Source of the DNA: Pseudoalteromonas peptidolytica
Lineage (GTDB): Bacteria; Pseudomonadota; Gammaproteobacteria; Enterobacterales; Alteromonadaceae
Direction: 5' to 3'
DNA: 64,000 bases
Assembly: GCF_012641745.1 (NCBI RefSeq)
Contig: NZ_WEHZ01000002.1
Coordinates: forward strand, 124,001 to 188,000
Positions 57,350-64,000 of this stretch are shown here, piece after piece; position 1 is the first letter of the stretch; each line of letters starts with the position of its first letter. Under the pieces are notes generated by a model, which was not told the origin of the DNA, did no database searches, and worked only from the letters and a program-made list of their open reading frames with translations. Made by a program: the position numbers and the translations under genes.

Positions 57350-57476
57350 CCTTGCCGACATGGATGTAGGCAAGGCGAAAACTTTGCTATTTAGCTGTTC
57401 TAAATAGGAAATTTTTAACGCAGTTAGCGTCAGTGTTACGTCTTCAAATTGAGCAACTATTAATGCTAATAGGTAT
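57350..57476 (-). repeat. MITE-like repeat, copy F (partial, diverged)
   Basis: It contains CTTGCCGACATGGATGTAGG, AACTTTGCTATTTAGCTGTT, AAATTTTTAACGCAGTTAGC and TCTTCAAATTGAGCAACTAT in the order of the element. The left end is missing. Its TGTAGGCAAGGC block matches the extra middle segment of copy A. It lies between the convergent yegD and lysE-type genes. Confidence 0.72.
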
Positions 57477-57507
57477 GACAGCCCCTAAAAACGAGAAGTA
57501 TCATCAA

Positions 57508-58146
57508 TTAGCGTAATAAGTTGACAGCTAGCGCAATAAAAATTAATCCTGAAATACGATCAATCCAAATGGGCGCGGCTGGGTGTTGTCGAAAATATCC
57601 TGCAATTTTATCGCCGCCATAGATATACATACAGTCTATTGGAAAGGCTAAGATAGGATAAAGTAAGCCAAACATCGCCAACTGCATCGTGGTTGAAGTT
57701 GCTAAATTACTATCGACAAACTGAGGAATAAAAGCGATAAAAAAAAGTGCAACCTTTGGATTTAACACTTCAGTCATCATGGCTTGCAGCATTACATTTT
57801 TAGGCTTTTTTGTGCTTACATGCGGTTTATCCTCACAGGCCAGCTGGGCTTGGCCTAACGTATCCTTAATCGTTATGATGCCAAGATAAGCAAGATAAGC
57901 TGCACCGAGATATTGTACTGTGGTATAGGCTGCTTCTGAGGCTTTTAGTAGTGCTGACAAACCTACCACAGCAAAAATGGTGTGGATCACGCCACCGAGT
58001 GCAAAGCCCAATGCGCTTTGCATGCCAGCAGCACGGCCATTAGTAAAAGTTTGCGCCATCAAAAATGCGTTAGAGGGGCCTGGCGCAACAGCAATCACGG
58101 TGCTGGCGATTAAGAATGAAAATAAGTATTCAGGGTTTAGCATCAT
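57508..58146 (-). CDS. LysE/RhtB family amino acid exporter
   Basis: The 212-residue protein has about six membrane helices and the family start LFSFLIASTVIAVAPGPSNA, with GFALGGVIHTIFAVVGLSAL after it. Members export lysine, threonine, homoserine or related compounds. It starts 12 bases after the CI-like repressor gene on the same strand and may be cotranscribed with it. The substrate cannot be told from sequence. Confidence 0.9.
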   Translation of the reverse strand: MMLNPEYLFSFLIASTVIAVAPGPSNAFLMAQTFTNGRAAGMQSALGFALGGVIHTIFAVVGLSALLKASEAAYTTVQYLGAAYLAYLGIITIKDTLGQAQLACEDKPHVSTKKPKNVMLQAMMTEVLNPKVALFFIAFIPQFVDSNLATSTTMQLAMFGLLYPILAFPIDCMYIYGGDKIAGYFRQHPAAPIWIDRISGLIFIALAVNLLR

Positions 58147-58157
58147 AGCGCTTATCG

Positions 58158-58841
58158 TTATATGAGATCCTTACCAATCCATACCACTTTGCCGAGGATC
58201 TCCAATTGCTCTAATTCATTCGGCATCACGACTTGCTCTTTGTACTCTTTATTATCACTAATCAAGCGCACTGAGCCATCAAAGTTTTGTTGCAAGCGTT
58301 TGGCATAAAGCTCTTCACCAAGTCGCACCACGTAAATCAGCCCTTCACTGAGCTTTTTATCTGAGAGATCGACTAGTATAGTGTTGTTGTTATGAATGGT
58401 GGGCTCCATAGAGTCGCCCTTGGCAAACACCACGACGAGTTGTGACTTGTCGAGATTTTTAAATTCAATCCACTTTTTTCTAAATGCGAGATAACGTGCG
58501 ACTTCTGCACTTTGGTTAAATGCACCATGTCCTGTACTAACAGAAACGTGATACCCAGGGACAATAACGAAGTCTTCATTGAATTCATCTAGAGAAATAT
58601 GTTGCTGAATGACTGGAGATGGCGTTTTGCAGTCAACCGGTACGCCAGTGACTAACCACATTAGGTCAACATTTGCTTGCGTTGCAATGCGCTCTATAAC
58701 ACTTAATTTAGGATCTTCGCCTTTTAATATTCTGCGCAGCGTCCCTTCTGATACATCAATTTTTAACGCAAAAGCTCTAATGCTGTCTGGCTTGATCGCA
58801 TATTCTACGCGCTCAGCTAAGCTCATGAGACTTTGTTCCAT
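58158..58841 (-). CDS. CI-like HTH repressor with S24 peptidase domain
   Basis: The 227-residue protein has an N-terminal helix-turn-helix (SIRAFALKIDVSEGTLRRIL) and a LexA/CI-type S24 domain. The catalytic serine lies in FAKGDSMEPTIHNNN and the lysine in ELYAKRLQQNF. Such repressors self-cleave when RecA is activated. It is divergent from an HTH gene in a CI/Cro-like layout, yet no other phage genes are nearby. GAGGCAACGC precedes its ATG. Confidence 0.88.
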   Translation of the reverse strand: MEQSLMSLAERVEYAIKPDSIRAFALKIDVSEGTLRRILKGEDPKLSVIERIATQANVDLMWLVTGVPVDCKTPSPVIQQHISLDEFNEDFVIVPGYHVSVSTGHGAFNQSAEVARYLAFRKKWIEFKNLDKSQLVVVFAKGDSMEPTIHNNNTILVDLSDKKLSEGLIYVVRLGEELYAKRLQQNFDGSVRLISDNKEYKEQVVMPNELEQLEILGKVVWIGKDLI

Positions 58842-58908
58842 GCGTTGCCTCTTTAGTTATAATACATGTCCCTCATTATATGAGCTATTTTTTACGAAGT
58901 AAAATCAT

Positions 58909-59048
58909 TTGTGACGCAAAAAAGATCCACTTATTAGTTGTAATGCGTAAAAAATAGATCTATTATCTTCATTAAATTACGCATTTGATGCAGTTAGTCA
59001 GTGTTTGCGTAAATAAGTGATTAGTTTTATTTTGGCTTATTTGCGCAA
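58909..59048. promoter_or_regulatory. Cluster of GCGTAA half-sites between divergent regulators
   Basis: The core [A/T]TGCGTAA or its complement recurs at TGACGCAAA (58911-58919), AATGCGTAAA (58942-58951), AATTACGCATT (58975-58985), TTGCGTAAATAAG (59005-59017) and CTTATTTGCGCAA (59036-59048). The last two are inverted copies of one another with a single difference. This is the arrangement expected for operators of the flanking CI-like or Cro-like proteins. Confidence 0.55.
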
Positions 59049-59068
59049 TATTTTAAGGAATGAGTGTG

Positions 59069-59323
59069 ATGTTAATGAGCCAACCATTAGTTTCTGAACG
59101 TGCACCACTTGGTGCAGCTATCTTAAGATTTGCCCGTAAAAGTCGCGGGTTTACTCAGGCAGAGTCAGCGGCAAGCTATGGTATAGAAGAGCGCACATTA
59201 AGACGCTGGGAAAATAATGAATACAATCCTAAGTGGAACGACGTCGTTGCTTTGGTAGAAGATGTCTATTTAATGGATATCGTACATGTGATTGTGGGGC
59301 TAAGAACAGCAACAGCTGCGTAA
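59069..59323 (+). CDS. Small HTH regulator (Cro-like position)
   Basis: The product of about 84 residues is one helix-turn-helix of the XRE type (LRFARKSRGFTQAESAASYG followed by IEERTLRRWENNEYNP). It is divergent from the CI-like gene. The ATG at 59069 is preferred because AAGGA is about nine bases upstream; the ATG at 59060 is too close to it. Its role is inferred from position only. Confidence 0.75.
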   Translation: MLMSQPLVSERAPLGAAILRFARKSRGFTQAESAASYGIEERTLRRWENNEYNPKWNDVVALVEDVYLMDIVHVIVGLRTATAA

Positions 59324-59330
59324 AAAATTA

Positions 59331-59350
59331 AAGCCAGCTTTCGCTGGCTT
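59331..59350 (-). terminator. Terminator of putA
   Basis: AAGCCAGC and GCTGGCTT pair around a 4-base loop. On the minus strand TAATTTTTT follows, so it fits putA termination. A second perfect hairpin (ATCGCTATG with CATAGCGAT, 59362-59384) lies between it and the gene. Confidence 0.75.
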
Positions 59351-59397
59351 CGGTAGGTGACATCGCTATGGTAGACATAGCGATTGAGATCACTGTA

Positions 59398-62300
59398 TTA
59401 CTCTTCGTCTTCAACGAGTGTCATCAGTGACGTGTTACCACCAGAGGCTGTGGTATCGATACTGATGGTTTTCTCAGTCACAAGGCGATTAATTAAGGTA
59501 TCGTAATACTCGGCACTTATCACTGGAAGAATTGCGCCTTTACGCTCAGCTAGTTGCTGTGAGAAGTAACCTAAACGAGAAGAACGTGCTGCCACAACTG
59601 CGCCAGAAAGGTGCGGATGTGCCAAGATTGCTTGTAGCTGATTTTGCTTCGCTACTTGGAAAACACCTTCAGCAACACCAGTAGAGATAAACTTATCTCT
59701 AAATGCTAATGCTTCTTCATAGAATAAGTCTGATGCAACGGTAATAACCGTATTACCTGCAGCAAGCGCGGTGATAATAGAGATTGCCCAGAAGTTAAAT
59801 GAAGTGCTCTTGTCAGCATACACAACAACGCAACCACGAGGCTCAAGGTGAAGGGTATTAGATTCACCTGTAGGACCCGGTAGTGTGGTGTAAGTACGCA
59901 TGCGCTTTTCTAAACGGTTCAACTGAGCACGTGCATCAGACAGAGTTAGCGCAAGGTCATCAGCTAACTCGTCGATAATATCGACTGTTGCTACCTTGGC
60001 AAGTAACTGACGTACCGCAGAAACTCGATCATTCAATGCGGTACGACGCCAAATTTTTTCGTCACGCATAGAGTTTCGCATTAATTTTTCAACCTGCTCA
60101 ACTGCACCTGGGAAATGGTGGATCTCCAGCTCATCCGGTGTGAGGTCGGTCATTTGTACGTTGTCAGGAGATGCTTTCTCTTTCACTAGGCGAAGTAGGT
60201 AGTTTGGACCACCTGCTTTTGGACCCGTACCAGATAATCCACGGCCACCAAATGGCTGTACGCCTACGATTGCACCAATCATATTACGGTTTACATACAC
60301 GTTACCCGCACGCGACATCTTAGCTAGGTATTCGCAGCGCTCTTCGATGCGAGAATGAACACCCATGGTTAAGCCGTAGCCGGTTCCATTGATCTGATCG
60401 ATAACGTTATCTAAGTCTTCAGCCTTAAAGCGCACAATGTGAACAATAGGACCAAATACTTCACGCTTCAATACGGATAAATCAGAGATCTCATATAAGC
60501 GAGGAGCAAAGAAATAAGCGCCATTTTCACTATTGTCTGGTATTTTCGCTTCAAACAATAACTTACCATTAGCCTTCATGTATTCTGCATGCTTGGTTAA
60601 TGTCGTCAGTGCTTTTTCGTCGATTACTGGACCTACGTCTGTAGATAGTAGCGATGGATCGCCGATATGTAGCTCTTTAAGCGCGCCTTGGATCATCTCA
60701 ATAATGCCGTCTGCAACATCGTCTTGTAAGAACAACACGCGAAGGGCAGAACAGCGTTGACCCGCACTTTGGAAACCTGAAGAAATCACATCATCCACAA
60801 CCTGCTCTGGCAGTGCAGTTGAATCAACGATCATACAGTTTTGGCCACCGGTCTCCGCTATCAACGGAACCTGAATATCGTTTCTTTCAGCAAGGATCTG
60901 AGAGATAAGCGTACCAGTTTCAGTTGAGCCGGTGAACATCACAGCTTGAATACGTTCATCTGGTACAATATGTTTACCTACTTCGCTACCACGAGCGATA
61001 ACAGGCTGTACCACGTGCTGAGGTAAGCCGACAGTGTGCATCAACTCGATACAGCGTAGTGCAATCATACTGGTTTGTTCAGCAGGTTTTGCAATAACGG
61101 TGTTACCAGTCACAATAGCCGCAGCCACCTGACCTAAGAAGATTGCCAGTGGGAAGTTCCATGGGCTAATACATAAAATCACGCCACGGGCTTCAAAGCG
61201 CTCGTCTTTAGACAGCTCTTCAGCGCGGGCTGCATAGTAGCGACAAAAATCAACAGCTTCACGCACTTCATCGATACTGTCTTGAGTGACTTTACCTGCT
61301 TCTTTAATACAGATGGCAACTAACTCGTCATGATGACGCTCAAGAATGTCAGCCGTGCGGCGTAGTAAATTTGCACGCTCTTCTACAGGTGTCTGTGACC
61401 AGCTTTCAAATGCAGCATCTGCATTTGTTAATACACTCTGCATATATGCTTCATCGTGTAAAGGCACAGCACCAATAACCTGTTTGTGGTTGGCTGGATT
61501 TCTTACTGCAAGATGGCCGTCAGGTACTTGAGCTTCGTCGATCAGGTGCTCGTTAAACCAATTGTCTAGGTTTGCTTTGAACGGCGCTAAATCGTTGATG
61601 TCGGTTAAATCTTTACCCTTTGAGTTTGGACGCTCATCACCATACAGCTCAATTGGTAATTTAATCTGTGTATTATAACGGTTACGTAGACCTTGCAGTG
61701 TTTCTACAGGATCTGGGAGCAATGATTCAACAGGCTTAGATGTATCAACAATCGCGTTTACGAATGATGAGTTAGCACCATTTTCAAGCAAGCGACGTAC
61801 TAAGTACGCGAGTAGATCTTCGTGCTGACCAACCGGCGCATAAACGCGGCATTGAATACCTTCGTTTTCGACGATTTGATCATAAAGAGACTCACCCATG
61901 CCGTGTAGACGCTGGAATTCAAAGCCCTTATTGTCGCCTTTGGCAACTTCTAAGATAGTCGCAGCGGTATACGCATTATGTGTTGCAAATTGTGGGAACA
62001 ATACATCGCGGGCTTCTAGTAGCTTGATAGCACAGGCTTTATAAGAAACGTCTGTAGTTGCTTTACGAGTGAAAACAGGGAAGTGCTCAAGACCATCTTG
62101 TTGTGTGGTTTTGATTTCAGTATCCCAATAAGCACCTTTTACAAGGCGAACCATTAATTTACGGCCGACGCGACGTGCCAGTTCGGCAACCCACTCAACT
62201 ACAAAAATAGCACGCTTTTGGTATGCTTGTACCGCAAGGCCAAAACCGTTCCAATCGCCAAGCGCTTCGTCTGAGAATACGGCTTCAATTACATCTAATG

Positions 62301-63207
62301 AGATGTCTAAGCGGTCGGCTTCTTCAGCATCTACCGTAAATCCAATATCGTATTGTTTAGCGGCAACGGCAAGTTCTTTTAACTTAGGCACAAGCTCGCT
62401 CATCACGCGATCGCGATGTGTAAATTCGTAGCGTGGATGAATCGCTGAAAGTTTAACTGAGATACCTGGGCTTTTCACCGGGCCACGACCTTTGGCCGCT
62501 TTACCAATAGCGTGGATTGCACTCATATAACTTTGGAAGTAGCGATCCGCATCTTTCATCGTACGTGCACCTTCGCCTAGCATGTCGTACGAGTATACAT
62601 ATCCTTTTTGTTCTTTATCAGCTGCACGAACGATGGCGTCTTGAATGGTTTCACCCATTACAAACTGCTTACCCATGATCTTCATCGCGTAGTTCACAGA
62701 CTTACGGATAACAGGCTCACCAAGACGACCAATTGTGCGCTTAAGCACACCAAATTGCTCTTCTTTATTTTTGTCTGAGTAGTTCACCATTTTACCGGTA
62801 ACTAATAGCCCCCAGCTTGACGCGTTAACGAATAACGAGTCACTGCTACCTAAATGTGAGCTCCAATCACCTTTTGCCAGCTTGTCGCGGATCAGGCTTT
62901 CTTGTGTCGCTTTGTCTGGTACTCGAAGCAAGGCCTCTGCCAAGCACATGAGCACCACGCCTTCTTCGGTAGAAAGAGAGAATTCATTTAAAAGCGCGTC
63001 AACGCCGTTTTGACCATCTTGATCTCTACGGATATTTAAAACCATTTGACGTGCACGTTCCCATGCTCGGCTTCGAGCTGTAACGCCTACCTCAGCTAAA
63101 GGTAAAATATGATCAATTACTGCGTTTTCATCAATGCGGTAAAAGTCACGGATCTTTTGTCGGATAGGACAGTTAGTTGTCAAATCGCCGTTATAAAGCA
63201 TAAGCAA
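59398..63207 (-). CDS. putA: Bifunctional proline dehydrogenase / pyrroline-5-carboxylate dehydrogenase
   Basis: The 1269-residue enzyme oxidises proline to glutamate. The FAD-dependent proline dehydrogenase half has RLVKGAYWDTEIK; the NAD-dependent half has CISPWNFPLAIFLG, AETGGQNCMIV and the catalytic cysteine in SAGQRCSALRVL. A C-terminal ALDH-like tail follows. The N-terminal ribbon-helix-helix domain of E. coli PutA (about 50 residues) is absent: the start MLMLYNGDLTTNCPIR leads straight into the helical arm. It therefore should not bind DNA itself. GAGGG precedes the ATG. The divergent Lrp-type gene is the likely regulator. Confidence 0.97.
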   Translation of the reverse strand: MLMLYNGDLTTNCPIRQKIRDFYRIDENAVIDHILPLAEVGVTARSRAWERARQMVLNIRRDQDGQNGVDALLNEFSLSTEEGVVLMCLAEALLRVPDKATQESLIRDKLAKGDWSSHLGSSDSLFVNASSWGLLVTGKMVNYSDKNKEEQFGVLKRTIGRLGEPVIRKSVNYAMKIMGKQFVMGETIQDAIVRAADKEQKGYVYSYDMLGEGARTMKDADRYFQSYMSAIHAIGKAAKGRGPVKSPGISVKLSAIHPRYEFTHRDRVMSELVPKLKELAVAAKQYDIGFTVDAEEADRLDISLDVIEAVFSDEALGDWNGFGLAVQAYQKRAIFVVEWVAELARRVGRKLMVRLVKGAYWDTEIKTTQQDGLEHFPVFTRKATTDVSYKACAIKLLEARDVLFPQFATHNAYTAATILEVAKGDNKGFEFQRLHGMGESLYDQIVENEGIQCRVYAPVGQHEDLLAYLVRRLLENGANSSFVNAIVDTSKPVESLLPDPVETLQGLRNRYNTQIKLPIELYGDERPNSKGKDLTDINDLAPFKANLDNWFNEHLIDEAQVPDGHLAVRNPANHKQVIGAVPLHDEAYMQSVLTNADAAFESWSQTPVEERANLLRRTADILERHHDELVAICIKEAGKVTQDSIDEVREAVDFCRYYAARAEELSKDERFEARGVILCISPWNFPLAIFLGQVAAAIVTGNTVIAKPAEQTSMIALRCIELMHTVGLPQHVVQPVIARGSEVGKHIVPDERIQAVMFTGSTETGTLISQILAERNDIQVPLIAETGGQNCMIVDSTALPEQVVDDVISSGFQSAGQRCSALRVLFLQDDVADGIIEMIQGALKELHIGDPSLLSTDVGPVIDEKALTTLTKHAEYMKANGKLLFEAKIPDNSENGAYFFAPRLYEISDLSVLKREVFGPIVHIVRFKAEDLDNVIDQINGTGYGLTMGVHSRIEERCEYLAKMSRAGNVYVNRNMIGAIVGVQPFGGRGLSGTGPKAGGPNYLLRLVKEKASPDNVQMTDLTPDELEIHHFPGAVEQVEKLMRNSMRDEKIWRRTALNDRVSAVRQLLAKVATVDIIDELADDLALTLSDARAQLNRLEKRMRTYTTLPGPTGESNTLHLEPRGCVVVYADKSTSFNFWAISIITALAAGNTVITVASDLFYEEALAFRDKFISTGVAEGVFQVAKQNQLQAILAHPHLSGAVVAARSSRLGYFSQQLAERKGAILPVISAEYYDTLINRLVTEKTISIDTTASGGNTSLMTLVEDEE

Positions 63208-63605
63208 CCCTCAAAAATTGGAGTCAAAAATACATGTAATTCGAATCTACCTAAAAAGTTACACTTAACGTGAACTCGGCACTACCATTCCAAATAAAAG
63301 CATACCCAAGCTGGCAGGTTGGATTAATATGTAGTTCCACTTTTATAGATAGACGCAATTACGACAAAATGATGCAGTCACATTGCTAACCATAACACAC
63401 CTAGAGGTGCGTTCAAATTTTAGCCAGAATGCACAATGTAAATGTTCAAACAAGGCTGTGTAAAAACGTGAAATGTACAGCGTTGTCTTTTATCGTTAAT
63501 TTCGCGGGCATTCTATCGAAAAGACAGCAGAATATGCTGTTTTATTTTTAAGGAATACGGTAAATTTGCGGGTAATCTCACAGCCTCACAAAATTTTATG
63601 CTGAT
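63208..63605. other. Divergent promoter region between putA and the Lrp-type gene
   Basis: The 398-base region has no gene. It contains the Lrp-type palindrome at 63525-63539 and an inverted repeat CACCTAGAGGTG at 63398-63409. I do not assign promoters. Confidence 0.5.
63525..63539. promoter_or_regulatory. Lrp-type operator upstream of the regulator gene
   Basis: CAGCAGAATATGCTG matches the published E. coli Lrp consensus YAGHAWATTWTDCTR at 13 of 15 positions and is an inverted repeat (CAGCA/TGCTG). It lies 66 bases before the regulator start, consistent with autoregulation. A T-rich stretch follows, so a weak terminator reading is an alternative. Confidence 0.5.
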
Positions 63606-64000
63606 ATGACGACTTCTATTAAAACTCGGGTACTTGACCGCATTGATTTAGCGATTTTAGATGCGTTGCAACGCAATGGCCGGATCTCCAATGTAAATTT
63701 GGCAAAAGAGGTAAATTTGAGCCCAAGTCCTTGTCTTGATCGAGTAAAAAAACTTGAAGCGGAAGGGTATATTGAAGGGTATACCGCCAGATTAAACGCG
63801 GCAAAATTAGGACAGCATTTAGTCGCACATGTAGAGATCACGTTAAAGAGCTCAACAGAAGCGGTGTTTGAAGTATTCAAACAGCATATAGTCCACATTC
63901 CCAATGTTGTTTCTTGTGACATGGTGGCGGGAGGGTTCGATTACTTGGTTAAAATCCGAGTTCAGGACATGCGCCAATACCGTGAAGTGTTGGGGCAAAT
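63606..64000 (+). CDS. Lrp/AsnC family regulator, probably of putA (cut by right edge)
   Basis: About 131 residues are visible. The N-terminal helix-turn-helix reads LDRIDLAILDALQRNGRISN followed by LAKEVNLSPSPCLDRVKKLE, typical of Lrp/AsnC. The ligand-binding (RAM) domain begins near LGQHLVAHVEITLKSS. It is divergent from putA, as are PutR-type regulators that activate putA with proline in other proteobacteria; this role is inferred. The start at 63606 (MTTSIKTRVLDR) has a weak ribosome site. Confidence 0.9.
   Translation, partial: MTTSIKTRVLDRIDLAILDALQRNGRISNVNLAKEVNLSPSPCLDRVKKLEAEGYIEGYTARLNAAKLGQHLVAHVEITLKSSTEAVFEVFKQHIVHIPNVVSCDMVAGGFDYLVKIRVQDMRQYREVLGQ

Noticed and set aside
58158..59323. 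Prophage remnant
   Set aside because: Only the two regulators suggest a phage; no integrase, structural gene or att site was seen around them.

Overview
The window is a stretch of gammaproteobacterial chromosome that looks like Pseudoalteromonas or a close relative in the Alteromonadales. The basis is the PomAB-type (sodium-type) flagellar stator, the xseB-ispA-dxs block next to pomAB, the RibBX variant of the riboflavin pathway, an MCP-rich accessory content, a GH5 cellulase with a CBM5-type domain, and a family of short TIR-bearing intergenic repeats. Genus is inference; no rRNA or tRNA gene was seen to confirm it.

Layout. 1-3107: the 5' part of rdgC (cut by the left edge), then a membrane histidine kinase divergent from a lone receiver protein. 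3208-7992: the thr operon, with a Thr/Ile-rich leader peptide and attenuator followed by thrA (bifunctional), thrB and thrC. 8250-15449: glyA with a MetR-type box, then nrdR-ribD-ribE-ribBX-ribH-nusB-thiL-pgpA. 15474-18554: a periplasmic beta-propeller/GGDEF sensor. 18746-21912 (minus): xseB-ispA-dxs. 22147-23846: pomA-pomB. 23923-24868: two tiny paralogous peptide genes sharing a PGGNG[E/D]GGD core and a small membrane protein; I regard this as the most likely undescribed system here. 24894-39899 (minus): an aromatic amino acid permease, then the long envelope/housekeeping block leuS-lptE-holA-nadD-rsfS-rlmH-mrdA-rodA-rlpA-dacA-[inserted membrane gene]-ybeD-lipB-lipA. A 17-bp copy of the dacA 3' end flanks the inserted gene.

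40130-43035: an outer-membrane barrel, a periplasmic solute-binding protein and a methyl-accepting chemotaxis protein in one operon. 43337-46759: a zinc-ribbon protein, a LonB-like protease and an FKBP-type PPIase. 46838-48022: a GH5 cellulase with an N-terminal CBM5. 48590-54424 (minus): a PspA/polyamine-type membrane operon (lipoprotein, double DUF350 protein, membrane-bound spermidine-synthase-like protein, DUF2170, PspA/IM30, DUF4178-like, small protein), with two identical near-palindromes inside it. 54911-59323: a Spo0M-like protein, a YegD-type Hsp70, a LysE exporter and a divergent CI-like/HTH regulator pair with repeated GCGTAA half-sites. 59398-64000: putA and a divergent Lrp-family regulator (cut by the right edge), with an Lrp-type palindrome in front of the regulator.

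Seven full, partial or decayed copies of one MITE-like repeat, plus one solo end, are scattered through the window. Almost all lie just 3' of genes. Nothing in the window looks like a large prophage, integron, CRISPR array or IS with its own transposase. Start codons, promoters and operators are read by eye and are less certain than the gene calls.
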